Shown here: positions 46,265 to 57,665 of the stretch, piece after piece
Layout of the letters: each line of letters opens with the position of its first letter
How positions within the stretch are numbered: position 1 is the stretch's first letter
NCBI GenBank assembly: GCA_964034945.1
Contig: OZ035963.1
Coordinates: forward strand, 63,692,182-63,756,181
Direction of reading: 5' to 3'
Length of the DNA: 64,000 bases
DNA from: Chrysopilus asiliformis
Lineage: Eukaryota > Arthropoda > Insecta > Diptera > Rhagionidae
Translations under genes and position numbers: made by a program
The notes under the pieces: model-generated
Database searches by the model: none
Seen by the model: only the letters and a program-made list of their open reading frames with translations
Told to the model about the DNA's origin: nothing

Positions 46265-47425
46265 TCTTTAGGTTAGTTTTCCTTTAATCGACAAAAAATC
46301 TAATTACCACAGTCCTTCAAATTTACTAAATTTTTGATAACACAAATTTCCAAAATTTTCATGTTCAAAACTTTTGTTTCAATTTCCATACTTCCAAAGT
46401 CAACATCTTTTCTAAACATCCTTGTTTAAATATTTAAAGCCTTTAAACACCTAAAATCTGCTCGTTATTAATTTCCCAAGGACTTTTCATCAAACTTCTC
46501 CGGAATCCTTTAATTTTCAAGTTTAGCTAGCCTTCCTAAGAAAACTTTTCCTTCATTAAAGACGATTTCCAGCTCACCTAACGAAACTCGAATGTCTTCA
46601 CATCGGCACGAAAATCGATATCTCCAGTACAGAATTCTAAAAGAAATCCTGAAATTGTTTTCCCTTCGGATCCCAAAAATTCACTTCAACTCTCAACATC
46701 GTCATCGATTCGACATAATTTATCCAGAATCGGTATAGAAATTTGGGAACTAAATTTATGGTTCCAACGCAACGTCGGGATCTGTTTATTTATAGTCAGA
46801 CAGGATAATTCGCCCGGAAAATTAGAATTTGAAAAATTGAGGTAAACGAAGAAGGATAGTAAGGAAGGAACTGCTTTAATTTTATTCGTTCACGTATTCT
46901 TAATTTATCTTTTTTTATTGAATCATTTTAATATCCATTTTCCGGTGAAACGAACATTGATGTGCATGGAAAATTGATTTTTATACCAGGCAATGGAAAA
47001 TTACAATAAAAATTCCTGCCAGGCAAGTTTTTGGCTTTAAATTTTTAATAATGTAGGAATTTTCACAGATTTTCTAAAACATGATAAGAAAAAAAATCGA
47101 AAAAAATGCTTTTAATGTTTTCACAGTCGGTTCTGTGAACCTGCATCTGATTTGATTGGATAGTATTTGAACACCTTGCCTGAGGGATTTCATTGAACTT
47201 TGATATTGAAACCAAAAGCATTAATAACAGAAATTCCGACAATTTGATATTCGGATACACAAAGTATAATTTTTTTTACCTAAGGCTGCATTAATTCCTA
47301 TGCGCGTTTTAAACAAAATTTCGATTTTATTTTATATATGTGTGTATATTAAGGCATTTAAAGGATATTTTTGACATTCATTTGAATATTTAACTGATTT
47401 TCTACAATTCCATATTTACTTTAAA
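46265..47425. other. Intergenic, no gene recognised
   Basis: AT-rich and free of recognisable genes. The minus-strand ORF at 47063-47260 is unsupported. Confidence 0.5.
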
Positions 47426-47956
47426 CTAGCTTGCATACCCGTCGTGGCCGGGTTAAGTTTTTTGCCTAAGGTTTAGAATACGAAGAAAACCGGAAAGAAC
47501 TTAAAAACTTTTTAATGGGTCTATGTTGGGGCTGGACCCCCGACGAACATCTATGCCAAATTTCAGGCCAATCGGTTCAATAGTTTCCCCGCGAAAGAGT
47601 AACATAGCGCAAAAACTAAGTTTCGAGATTACTTTACCCCCTCCCCTTACTACCCCCACCCCCCGCGCTACTTTTCCGTATGCCTATGTTGCAACCAGAA
47701 CTACCACAGACACTCATGCCAAATTTCAAGTCAATCGGTTCAGCCGTTTTTGCGTGAAAGAGGAACAGACAGACAGACACCAACTCATTTTTAAAAGCTT
47801 TTATTTAGCTCGCTATCTTGTCTGTCTGTCTGTCTGTTTGTCGGGGTCAAATCTTGCAATCAAATTTTGACCCACTTCCACTCGTCCGATTGACTTGAAA
47901 TTTTGCACACTTATATAAGTCCGATGACAATACAATATTTTCACTACTTCGTCCTT

Positions 47957-48578
47957 GTAAGGTTAACGGAAGGTCCTGTAAGGATAACGTGATTATCCTT
48001 TTCTCCAAATTTTCCGGAAAAAAATCTATTCTGGGGGTTTTTGGGGTCGCTGAATCCGAATCTGTCATTAAAAAGTCAGTAAGGATAACGGAAGGTCTTG
48101 TAAGGATAACGTGATGATCCTTTTCTCCAAATTTTCCGGAAAAAATCTATTCTGGGGGTTTTTTGGGGTCGCTGAATCGGAATCTGTCATTAAAAGACAG
48201 TAAGGATAACGGAAGGTCCTGTAAGGATAACGTGATTATCCTTTTCTCCAAATTTTCCGGAAAAAAATCTATTCTGGGGGTTTTTGAGGTCGCTGAATCC
48301 GAATCTGTCATTAAAAAGTCTGTAAGGATAACGGAAGGTCCTGTAAGGATAACGTGATTATCCTTTTCTCCAAATTTTCCGGAAAAAAATCTATTCTGGG
48401 GGTTTTTGAGGTCGCTGAATCCGAATCTGTCATTAAAAAGTCTGTAAGGATAACGGAAGGTCCTGTAAGGATAACGTGATTATCCCTTTCTCCAAATTTT
48501 GCGAAAAAAAATCTATTCTGGGGGTTTTTGGGGTCGCTGAATACGATTCTCAAGTTAAAAAGCCTGTAAGGACATCTC
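47957..48578 (-). repeat. 122-bp tandem array, 5 units
   Basis: GTAAGGATAACGG-type unit starts at 47957, 48079, 48200, 48322, 48444 and 48566 (the last partial). Units are highly similar and contain TCCGGAAAAAAATCTATTC and GGGGTCGCTGAATCC. Related single units are at 59732-60010 and 63790-64000. Confidence 0.95.
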
Positions 48579-48628
48579 AAATGTAAGGATATATATTCGA
48601 AGACTAAAAAGAATAAAATAAAAAAAAT

Positions 48629-48883
48629 AAAAAAAATTTTTTTAAAAAAAAGCTTTTATTAAAAAAGAATGCACTAAAAAGAAAAAAATAATTTTCTGGA
48701 CGCTGTGTATCACAAATATAAAAGCTTTTAAAAAGCGAGATAAAGCATAAAACAATAAAATAAAAATTTATCTCGCTTTTAAAAAGCTTTTATATTTGTG
48801 ATACACAGCGTCCAGAAAATTATTTTTTTCTTTTTAGTGCATTCTTTTTTAATAAAAGCTTTTTTTTAAAAAAATTTTTTTTT
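48629..48883. repeat. Near-perfect palindrome, arms about 116 bp
   Basis: The arms at about 48629-48744 and 48767-48883 pair through AAAGCTTTTATT, TGCACTAAAAAG, TTTTCTGGACGCTGTGTATC and AAAAGCGAGATAAA, with a 22-bp loop. It sits just inside the Helitron 5' end. A decayed relative is at 31545-31613. Confidence 0.95.
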
Positions 48884-48897
48884 ATATATTAGTATGA

Positions 48898-50578
48898 TTT
48901 CCTGAGAAGATTTTTTCCAGAATTTATTTGTATTTTTTCGTTATGCTGTGAAAAATCTCTAAATTAAAATCAACTTGCATTTTTTTCGTAGGCATTTTAA
49001 TTTCATGAAACAAAGATATGCAAAAGAGAGAAAAAGGAAAATTTCAAATTTAATTTGATGACAGAGATTCTGACACTAATTCTTATCACGACAACGGATT
49101 TGTACTTTTGTAAATCCTTTTTGGATTTTATTCCTTGTTTCACAATCAAATCCTTGGGGCAATAAAATATTCCGTGATTAAATTTAATTAAATGGAAATT
49201 GTTGAAAATCAGAGTAGGATTTTCAATTTAGCTTTCTTAATTAAATTAAAGTTAATTTGAAAATCAGAGCAACGAAAGTTAAATGGCTGAACTACTAAAT
49301 AAAATAATCAAAAAAAAAAAAATAGAAAAAACGGTCGAAAATTTTTAAAATATAATTTCAGATAAATTTTTCATGCAAACAAAGCAATTTTCATTGAATG
49401 ATTTCACAAATATTTACATACTTTTCAAAACAAAAAAAAACAGTAATTTTAATTCTGAAATCAATATTATCCATCCCTTTGGCTTAAATAATGAAATAAA
49501 ATCATACTTTTTTTTGTTTATAAATCTGGAATATCGAATTTTTTCCTGTGAAAAAATATATGATGAAAATTCGTTCATTTTTTTCTGCATTCCGATTGCG
49601 TAAAAAGTAGCAAATGGAAAAACTCCTGAAGAGATAATGCCCGGCTGGCAATTTTAATGGAAATTCTATGTTTTTCAGAAATATAAACGGGTTGGATGGT
49701 TTTTTTCCTGTACATTATCAGGGGTTTTTATTAGCATATGAAATGGATTTCGATATTTTCTATTCGCTGAACTCTTTTTCAGTGTCACAATATTTAATTG
49801 ACAATTGAATTGAAAAGAATTGGATTAATGGAAAAGTGGAAATTTCGCCCGAAGCCTTGTGTGTACTTGACGCGCCTTTAATCCAGATGTTTCAAAATAA
49901 GGGACAATATGTTTCCTTGTAGCAAAATAAATGAAGTTTTATTGTGAAACCTTTAATTTAAATTTCGATTTCCTTGGAGAAATATTCAGTTGGCTATGTT
50001 GCCTGTGGAAAGGATAAGTGGTGAAAATGTTAAACTAAGTGCTATCACAAATTTGTTTGACGTGTCCTGGGGTTTTTAATCCGCACGCAATGCAATTTTA
50101 AATTAGGGGAGATTCACCCCTAGAGATTTCAAGTAAATAATTAGAGCTATTTATTCAAATTATGCGTGTGGATTGATTTTCACGATCAATATGTGCAAAG
50201 GGGAGGGGAAGCGAATGAAATAAAATCGAAGAAGAGTTCTGTAAATTGAATTGAAATTGTTTGTCGATTCTATCATTTCAAGAGTTTTTCTCTATATCTT
50301 ATTAAAATGGTTCATACCAGGAGAGGGTTGTTAGAAGAGAGGGGAAATTTCATGGCCAAGATAGCTAAGAACATTCGCCACATTCCAAGCAGCCGAACCC
50401 AAGTTATTTCAACGTTCTCCATTGGTAAATTCAAAAGATACAGAAATTTTACATGGAAAAATATTTCAATTTCACTCCATTTTCAGCAAATTTTCCATGG
50501 AAAAATATTTCAATTTCACTCCATTTTCAGCAAATTTTCCATGGAAAAATATTTCAATTTCACGAATTTATTTAACTT
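48898..50578. other. Intergenic, no gene recognised
   Basis: AT-rich. A 44-bp unit (CATGGAAAAATATTTCAATT plus TCACTCC...) is repeated about 2.4 times at 50452-50565. It overlaps the ORF at 50307-50582 (+), which I do not support. This lies just downstream of the host gene on the minus strand. Confidence 0.5.
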
Positions 50579-51214
50579 TTAACCCATAAAACTTTGAAAT
50601 ATATTGGACAACTTTGCTGGTGTTGGTGGGGATGCCTGTTGAGCTGGTATTATCAAAATTATATTATTAGATGGTGGCGCTGGCGCAGGTGGTTGAATTG
50701 TGGGTGCAGTTGTCACTGGTGCAGTCGATACGGGGGATGATGTTGTCGCGGGTGCTGAAGTGGTTGCTGCTAAAGTGGTTGCTGCAGCTGTAGTGGGAGC
50801 AGTGGTGGGGGATGTAGTCGTTGCCGCAGCTGCTGTTGTAGCTGCTACCGGTGCAGTGGTTGTGGCAGCCGTTGTTGCTGCAGCTGTTGCTGGTGGGGGT
50901 GGGGGCGGTGGGGGTGGGGGCGGTGGCGGTGGTGGTGGAGGTGGTGGTGCTCGTTGACCCCGTATTAAATCCTCATCGGTGTCTTCCTTTTGATTCCGAA
51001 GCCAGTTCGTTGGTGGAATTATTCTCACATCATTTTTTGAAGGTTTCTTAACTTTAGATGCAACAGAACTGGAAGAATTTCCATTATGATCTGAAAAAAC
51101 ACGGATTTTTTTAACCGTGTTATTTTCGAAATATAAAAATCACTTTTCAGTACCAAATAATTCACATTCAGTTAATAAAACAATCACAAAAACTCCAAAA
51201 ATTATTTTCCGCAT
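50579..51214 (-). CDS. Two-exon gene for a secreted Pro/Ala/Thr-rich protein, about 190 aa
   Basis: Exon 1 is 51214-51154 and exon 2 is 51090-50579; the 63-bp intron (51153-51091) has GT...TTTTTTCAG ends. Splicing joins the frames exactly. Exon 1 gives a signal peptide (MRKIIFGVFVIVLLTEC). The mature part has an NGNSSSS stretch, a basic KVKKPSK, the segment RIIPPTNWLRNQKEDTDEDL, 19 consecutive prolines, about 65 residues almost wholly Ala/Thr/Ser/Pro (possible O-glycosylation), and a C-terminal NNIILIIPAQQ...FQSFMG. AATAAA follows the stop by about 6 nt and a TATA box precedes the ATG by about 80 nt. I do not recognise the family; mucin-like, cuticular, salivary or effector roles are all possible. 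It is the only well-supported host gene here. Confidence 0.75.
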
Positions 51215-51286
51215 TATTTCTATTCTTCTTGGTCCGAAACACCTGATATTTTTTAGCTCAATGAACTCCGTATCGAATTGTTTTTA

Positions 51287-51296
51287 CCTTTTTATA
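51287..51296 (-). promoter_or_regulatory. TATA box of the secreted-protein gene
   Basis: TATAAAAAGG on the minus strand, 73-82 nt upstream of the ATG. A start site about 30 nt downstream would give a 5' UTR of about 50 nt. Confidence 0.6.
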
Positions 51297-51302
51297 CACT
51301 AG

Positions 51303-51753
51303 GCCTATCGGTTAGTTAACCGGTTTAATGAACTTAGATACAGTTTGAACAAACCCAAAAACTATTCTCTGAACTGTATTATAACAAACAAATAAATTAA
51401 ATCGAAATATCCAAGATTGACGACCCATTAAAAGTTTATTTCTTTTTTTCAGATATTTTTTTGCAGGTAAAAAGTTAAACATATTCCTGGTATTCACCTA
51501 TAGTTTAAAAAATTTCTTGCCTCTTTTAAAATGTTGGATAAATTAGGCCTGATGTTTGAAACTTGAAATCTGAATTCAATTAAAAATCTTTGTGAAATCT
51601 ATTTTGCTTTCTTAGACAAAGTATAACAAAGAATTGCGTTCATCAAAAATGTTAATCTCTTAATTTTGCCTTTTAGTAATTATAGCTTTTCATTATGTCT
51701 ACCATCTTCAAACAGTTTACATTTTGTGATCTAATGAAAAAATGCATGTGTTA
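51303..51753. other. Intergenic, no gene recognised
   Basis: No gene or repeat was recognised. Confidence 0.5.
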
Positions 51754-52224
51754 AGCGGCCCCTAGACGTACACTATTATTGTAAAATATATTGTACAATA
51801 TTATTGACATGCCTCTAGACGATGCAATATTATTGCACAATAAATCATTTTTCGTTTGATTCTTGAGCAGTCAAAATATCCCTAAATGACATTGAAGTTA
51901 GTTGTAGCCTTTGCACTGGCTGTGAACTTCGAAAAAAGAGTTTAAAAAAAGCGCAGATGGATGAAGGAGTGGTTAAAAAAAAGAAGCACCCATGAACATT
52001 TGTTGAATGTCAAAAAGAAGCCATGGTTAGGTGTTCTCTCAACGATATTTCATACGATACTGAGCCAATATTGTGCAATATCGCCCTCAGACTATACAAT
52101 AAAACCTTATTGCGCAATAAAAATCAAACCGACTTTGATTCCTTCAATATATTGTTCAACCGTTCAATATGACCCCTAGACGGTCAATATATTGCACAAT
52201 AATATTGTACGTCTAGGTTCCACA
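51754..52224. mobile_element. TWA-target MITE, family 6 (about 471 bp)
   Basis: The left end AGCGGCCCCTAGACGTAC and the inward-read right end TGTGGAACCTAGACGTAC are inverted, followed by AATATTATTG words. The module CTAGACG recurs inside at about 51812 and 52172, and CTCAGACTATACAAT is similar. The flanks are TTA and TAA, not an exact duplication, so the right end has probably decayed. AGCGGCCCC matches the family 2 terminus. Confidence 0.7.
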
Positions 52225-53114
52225 TAAAACTTAATAAATTTCGTCTAATTTTCTGCAATTTTTCTGTATTTTAGGTCCGGACTAGACATAAATTTCGCCT
52301 ACTTTCACGTTCTACCAAAAAATGACCGAAAAAACGAAATCTTACCGTAAAATATTTCCTGGCCAAATATTTTGAATTGACGACGAAATTTCACTGGCAA
52401 ATAAATCATTTCCAATGTTAAACTGCCGTACACAAATACAGTAAAACACGCTTAAATGCACAACGACTTTTTGTCGCAATTCACTTGCATTTATCCGTGT
52501 TAAGTATTCATGCACGGGTAAATACACATTAATGGGGGCTTACACATGTCAAAAATGGACATGTTTCTACCTGAAGTTTATTAGTACTGGATACACTTGA
52601 ATACAAAATTTTGAAAACTAACGGGTTTTGGCTAGTTAAATATTTGAGAAGAACGATATTTGAAAGAATTTTGTCTTTTACTGTTATCCGCTATCTTTTA
52701 CCGTAATCGAGATATTTTCATTAAAAAAATAAATAGATTCTTGCAAATTGTCTGTCAACCATCGATTTTTCGAAGAAAACAGTTACAAAAGAAACTAAAG
52801 ATATTAAAATGTTCTGTATTTTTTTTTCTTTTTCCGTAAATCTATATCTTTTACCGTTATCGAGATATTTCAAATTTTGTGAAATTAGAATTCATATAAA
52901 CTAAAATTTTATTCGTCGGGTTATAGGGTAAATTGTGCAGGAACGTAGATTTTCTATAAGAAAGTCAAGTGCTGTTCACACCAGATTTTTTTTTGTTTTT
53001 TGGAATGTCACAAGTTTCTTAATCCGTTACTTTTTTATCAGCTACAAAATAGCATTTAGTCTAGATGGGCATAAAACCTGACCTATTTCAACATTTTTTC
53101 CTATATTATTTTTT
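52225..53114. other. Intergenic, no gene recognised
   Basis: No supported gene. CAGTAAAACACGCTTAAATG near 52439 after a TA resembles a pogo-type end, but no partner end was found. Confidence 0.45.
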
Positions 53115-53269
53115 CTATATCTTTATATCCGACCCCTGTGATCGCTTCTTCTGCTGCCTCCTAAACTACTCAATGGATTTTGATATCGGAGGCCGAAGAG
53201 GAAGTGGACGCGGAGGCCGACGAGTGGGGCGGGGATGAACCGCGGAGCAGTTCGGAGCGGAGCCACTAG
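53115..53269 (+). mobile_element. Fragment of a second Helitron-like family
   Basis: GC-rich tract (GGAGGCCGACGAGTGGGGCG) ending GCGGAGCCACTAG followed by T, with CTCCTAAACTACTCAATGG upstream, resembles a Helitron 3' end. The 5' end was not found. Confidence 0.4.
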
Positions 53270-53462
53270 TTATTAATATTATTAATTGAGCGGGATCTCT
53301 GGCGAAAGACATTGCGGCAGGCCAAGACCGGAAACCGGTTGTAGTGCCGAGAGAGATATTATTAATCATCACTCTACCTTTATTTTATCCCAACACGGGT
53401 CGTTAAGACCAAGGGCTGCGTGTAAGTACGATTTCTTTGTTCCAAAGATGACTATTTATATC

Positions 53463-54019
53463 GGGTCTTTCAATAAGGACATAACAATTTTGTATTTGAA
53501 GAAAACACAGAATAATTGAGATATCGGGCTGAAATTTATTCCAAGTGTAGTGGACATGTTACATTTAAGTATGGAATTCGATGTCGTACATATGGCCACC
53601 GCGAGCACGGTTGCACTGATTGATTCTTTGGAGCCAATTTTCCACCACTCTTCCACACATATCGGCCAGAACGTTGGCAATTTCGCGTTCGATATTGTTC
53701 CTGAGCTCCTCTAACGTTATTGGCTTGTTGGCATAAACCAACGACTTAACATAACCCCATAAAAAGAAATCCAACGGCGTTAAATCGCGTGAGCGAGGTG
53801 GCCATTCGACCGGACCATTTCTAGAGATTGCACGATTACCGAACTTCTCCTTCAATAGATCAATTGTTTGACCAGCTGTGTGGCATTGCTCGTTTGTGAA
53901 CTTCACCATGGTAAAAATGTAAACCTTGACTGACGTTTTAGTATTGCCAGATCATAAGAAAAATTCTAGGGTGCGTTTTTATTAAAATACAAAATTTTTA
54001 TGTCCTTATTGAAAGACCC
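53463..54019 (-). mobile_element. Internally deleted transposase element with 8-bp target duplication
   Basis: Terminal inverted repeats begin GGGTCTTTCAATAAGGACAT and extend through AATTTTGTATTT with one mismatch. The element is flanked by TTTATATC on both sides (53455-53462, 54020-54027). The remaining ORF on the minus strand is a fragment of a mariner-like transposase. The 557-bp length implies a large internal deletion. Confidence 0.85.
53565..53909 (-). pseudogene. Truncated mariner-like transposase, 114 aa
   Basis: The N-terminus MVKFTNEQ matches the usual start of a transposase family common in arthropods. It then jumps to the C-terminal catalytic region, GPVEWPPRSRDLTPLDFFLW, with the third acidic residue in the RDLTPLDFF motif (Asp42 by my count) followed by GYVKSLVY. 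The first two catalytic acidic residues and most of the DNA-binding domain are missing, because a clean in-frame internal deletion joins residue 9 or so to the C-terminal third. It cannot be an active transposase. Placement as mariner-like rests on the C-terminal motif alone and conflicts with the 8-bp target duplication. Confidence 0.8.
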
Positions 54020-54027
54020 TTTATATC

Positions 54028-54312
54028 GATAGCACTGTGTGTAGGTGAATTATCAACGCGGACGATAAAAACCACGAAAAACCACAACTTTCCAACTGGT
54101 CACATCGTAACCGATTTGCGACGGTTAATTTGTAATCACTCACAATGTAACCAATTTGCAACCGGTTTTTTGCGACCAGTCACAAAATGGCCGATGTGAA
54201 ACGTTTTTTTTTGTGATCGGTCACAAAGCAATCTTCGCATAGAATGATTTTCCATCGGGCCCAGGGTCACATTGTAACCTAAGTTGCAAATGGTTGCTTG
54301 GATTTTCTTTAA
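54028..54312. other. GTAACC/GGTTGC word-rich segment
   Basis: Reiterates diverged words such as TCACATCGTAACC, TCACAATGTAACC, TTGCAACCGG and GCGACCAGTCACAA without a strict period. Similar words flank 37372-37500 and 43897-44216. No gene. Confidence 0.5.
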
Positions 54313-54549
54313 CACTCTAACTGCCACGTCAGTCAAAAACACCTGACACCTAACTCTACACAACGGTCATACTGAAAATTATTAAAGTTTTCGCTGCAAC
54401 CGCAACGATTTTTTGTAATTGCACCCATTTTATGGTAATAAAATAACATTTAGGTATGATTTTGTTTCAATTTTATTTTCTCTTAGTGCCTTTTTGACTG
54501 ATAACTAAATATTCGAAAAAGGCTTAAAACTGTCATGGCAGTTAGAGTG
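54313..54549. mobile_element. TTAA-target MITE, piggyBac-like (237 bp)
   Basis: Flanked by TTAA (54309-54312, 54550-54553). Terminal inverted repeat CACTCTAACTGCCACG (left) against CACTCTAACTGCCATG (right, read inward). TTAA targets are typical of piggyBac and Kolobok. No transposase. Confidence 0.8.
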
Positions 54550-54553
54550 TTAA

Positions 54554-55751
54554 ACATATTGATATAAAGCAAATTGTCGCTGTGAATGTTTAAATGTTTG
54601 ATTCCACCACAAATCCACAATGATGTGAAACGCAGAGTTTATCCAAGAATTAGATGTTTTCCACATTATTTTTATTCTGTTTAAGGTTCGGGGTGGAAAA
54701 CCGGAGAGGAATTACGTGAATTGCCACAAAATGTTAGAATTCATTGGTTTGGATTCATTGCACTTTGCAATGTAGTAGCATGTGCTCTGTGCAATTTAAT
54801 CGACTGTAATTAATGGGTTTCAACATTTTTTTCCCAGTATTTTTTTTTTATCTCGGTTTTTACTTTTTATAAATTCTGTCGATGTTTGTTGGAGCCACAT
54901 TTCGTTCTTTGATTAAATGCCGTGATTAATGTTCCACGAGCTTCCGATGGGGGCAAAACGGAACAAAATAGACGAAATATAGGTAGCTTTTTCTTTATTT
55001 TTACAATTCATAGCGATAGTAAAAAAGGACATCAAACGATTCTGCGCCATTTTTTTCCATATCAAAGTAAGCAAAAAAGGGAAACATTCGAGGACAGATT
55101 TACCCCTTTTTATAACAAAAATTTCATCGTTTTGGTGTGTTTTGCTATCAGGGTAATCGGTTGCGTACGTGAAAAATTTACATAAAAACGCGGTTTCCAT
55201 TTGAAATTCAATTTTCATTTATTTTGTGCACAAAACTGTAAAAGTGAAAAGTGTATTTAGGCCTAACCCTTTTTAACAAAATTTAACGTACAATGAAGGC
55301 CGGGTGGTACAATGTGGAAAATTTTCATCAATTTTAGAGTGGAAAATCTAACACGTTGCTAGATGAAAAACCCTACCCTTTCCCAATATTATTGCGTGTT
55401 GGAAATGTGGTTAAAAGTCAATCAATAATTATTTCCCATTTCCAATAACAGTTAATCTTAACACGACGTCAAAGTGGTTTAATCCTTACGCGAGAGAGGA
55501 TTTATATAGCAAAATAGATTTCGTGGAATTTCCCGCCAAATTTTCCACTTTCACACAAGATAAACAGACAAGCAAACCAATTTTCACACCATTTATCTCG
55601 CAATTTGTGTTTTCTAAAAATTTGAGATGTAAAATTCTGCCAGCATCGACGCTAACAACATTGTGAAAAATTGAGAACAATTAGTTTTTCCTGACAGCCA
55701 GGAGGGGTGGGTGGAAAACGAAGGTACAGTTGCTAGAGAGGGGGTGGGGGC
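54554..55751. other. Intergenic, no gene recognised
   Basis: The overlapping ORFs at 54913-55218 (minus) and 54922-55185 (plus) are mutual shadows without a motif. Confidence 0.45.
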
Positions 55752-55841
55752 ATAGATGTGAAAAGTTCGCGTAAGTGGGAAACCTCTTTAAATGGGAATC
55801 GGGAAGCGGTCCCGTGAGATCCCAGATATCGAGGTTCGACT
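55752..55841. mobile_element. Possible pogo-type element fragment
   Basis: Ends ATATCGAGGTTCGACTG; its reverse complement CAGTCGAACCTCGATATC resembles pogo/Tigger termini. No partner end or TA duplication was confirmed. Confidence 0.3.
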
Positions 55842-55900
55842 GCAAATTTAGTTTAATTAATAAATACAGAGAAAAAAAGGTGTTAATTTGATCACTTTAA

Positions 55901-56448
55901 GTGCGAACGCACACGCTTCTTCTCGTCGCGGCAACTTTTAGTCCTCAAAATGCCTTTCCGACGTACACACTTCTACACTTTTTAGTATGAAAAACTTGTG
56001 TACAACAAACGATCGCTCATGTGTGAGTGGTTCTCATATATGTGTTATATTTCCACCTCATTCCTTTATTAGCTAGCACCGAGGCAACATCAATTGCCAA
56101 AATAGAAACTGCCAACAATAGAAGAATAATGACTGGTAATTTGTTATTTACCTACCTACTTGAAAAATAAAACTACCTGTAATTGGTATTTCACTATTTG
56201 CATTCAATTTTTGTTTATTTGGGATATGTTTACCTGTCGGTGGCTAAGCACCAACTGCCTCAATGAAATTACGCACACATGCATGCTGACGTGCTACACG
56301 AGCGACTTCGTTTGTGTGTGTAAAAGAAGACGAGAAGAACACTTTTCGAGTGGCGACTTTTCCCCTCTAGCCGCACTCGTCTCTTTCCTACAATTTGGTG
56401 AAGTTGCTGCATTCTGATGACCGAAAGTTGCTCCGTGTACGCCCTCGC
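55901..56448. mobile_element. TAA-target MITE, family 7 (548 bp)
   Basis: Flanked by TAA (55898-55900, 56449-56451). The left end GTGCGAACGCACACGCTTC and the inward-read right end GCGAGGGCGTACACGGAGC are related. The terminal module recurs inside as CGTACACACTTCTACAC, and CGACTTTT/AAAAG words repeat in both orientations. ORFs at 56160-56417 lie inside it and are not supported. Confidence 0.65.
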
Positions 56449-56451
56449 TAA

Positions 56452-57665
56452 TAACAATAATTCCTGGAAATGTGATGCGGATTAACCTGTTTCTATTTTT
56501 ATCAAAAAAATATTTCAACGACAACTAATATACCTCTACGAAGTCTGCTATAGATTTTTTTAACTGGTTATAGTTATGGTCATTTGCCCTAAACCCCTTG
56601 AATATCTTCTCATACGCATAGACTGGATAATGTCTTTCGCCCACACGTATTAAGAATTTCTCAGCGAAAGTTACCTTCTCACAGCCCTAAAGTCCTTGTT
56701 TTTTTACGTTATCGGACGAACACAGAAAAACGAAGGGTAAGGTAAATGTTTTCTTTGGAAAAGCGCGAAAAACAACAAAACACGTAACCACACCCCTATC
56801 CATGCTTTCTTGTGTAAATCTTCAAATAATCCGAAACGAATGGCTTTGAGTCAACCACTACCACCAGTATGACAATCCCCCTAACGCCATCCGCCAATTT
56901 CTAAGCTATTTTTCACTCATATAACTCACTCAGTGAAACATAAATAATACGCGCGAAAATGGGAGTTGGTAGCTGGGCATTTTCCACACTTGGAATGGGT
57001 TTGTAGGCTCTGAAAGAATTTTCCCACTATATCAGAGCATAAAGTGGTTGATTGCCACCGTATAGGTGCGTGATATTAAGGCTCACGGCTTGTAAATGAT
57101 GAAATATGGTGTTATTTTTTCATAAACTTACATTTCCGACTGTGAAAAATTGAAGGAAGTAGCTTAAGAAACATAAATAAGTACGGAAATATTTATTATG
57201 TTGTATGTTGATTGATTGGCGGTGCCTACTGGAAAATCATGTAAAATAAAAGTAAAAGTTCTTCTCTACGTTTATTCACGTTATTTATTGATGTGAAAAG
57301 CGGTATTCAAAATTTTCGCTAAGTAATTTTCCTGTTTTTTATGTATAGTCATCACATTATGTGTTGTTCTCAGTGCTTGTCTAACGAGTATAGCTTTGAG
57401 TTTGAATTTAAATTTTGAATTTTGCAGCAATTTTAAAGTTCTTGAGTAATTTTATACTCTATATCGTCATGTCACAGCCATAGTCACGACGAAACTGTAA
57501 AATTGTACTTTAGATATAGACGAGTTTAAAAATTTTGACATTTCTCATTTATTGAAAAACTGTAATTACAACAAAACTATTATAAATACTGATTTGAAAC
57601 TTTTACTCATGGAAAATATGGTTTTCGTGCACCTGCTCAGCACGAAACTATATGAAAGTATATTA
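56452..57665. other. Intergenic, no gene recognised
   Basis: No gene seen. The last 20 bases are a family T head (GAAAGTATATTA) disrupted by the next element. Confidence 0.5.

Larger units (their letters stand above)
47426..48897 (-). mobile_element. Long non-autonomous Helitron, copy C (1472 bp)
   Basis: Read on the minus strand it starts TCATACTAATATATAAAAA (5' end at 48897, preceded by A) and ends GGGTATGCAAGCTAG (3' end at 47426, followed by T). In its own order it carries a long palindrome, a five-unit 122-bp array, a CTGT run with TCAATCGGACGAGTGG, and the same GGCTGAACCGATTG/CCGATTGGCC modules as copies A, B and E, then a different 3' hairpin. No Rep/helicase. Confidence 0.85.

Noticed and set aside
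50307..50582. 91-codon plus-strand ORF overlapping the 3' end of the secreted-protein gene
   Set aside because: Half of it is a 44-bp tandem repeat giving NISISLHF-type repeats; no domain.
52439..52700. pogo-type end CAGTAAAACACGCTTAAATG after TA
   Set aside because: No matching inverted end could be found nearby, so no element can be delimited.
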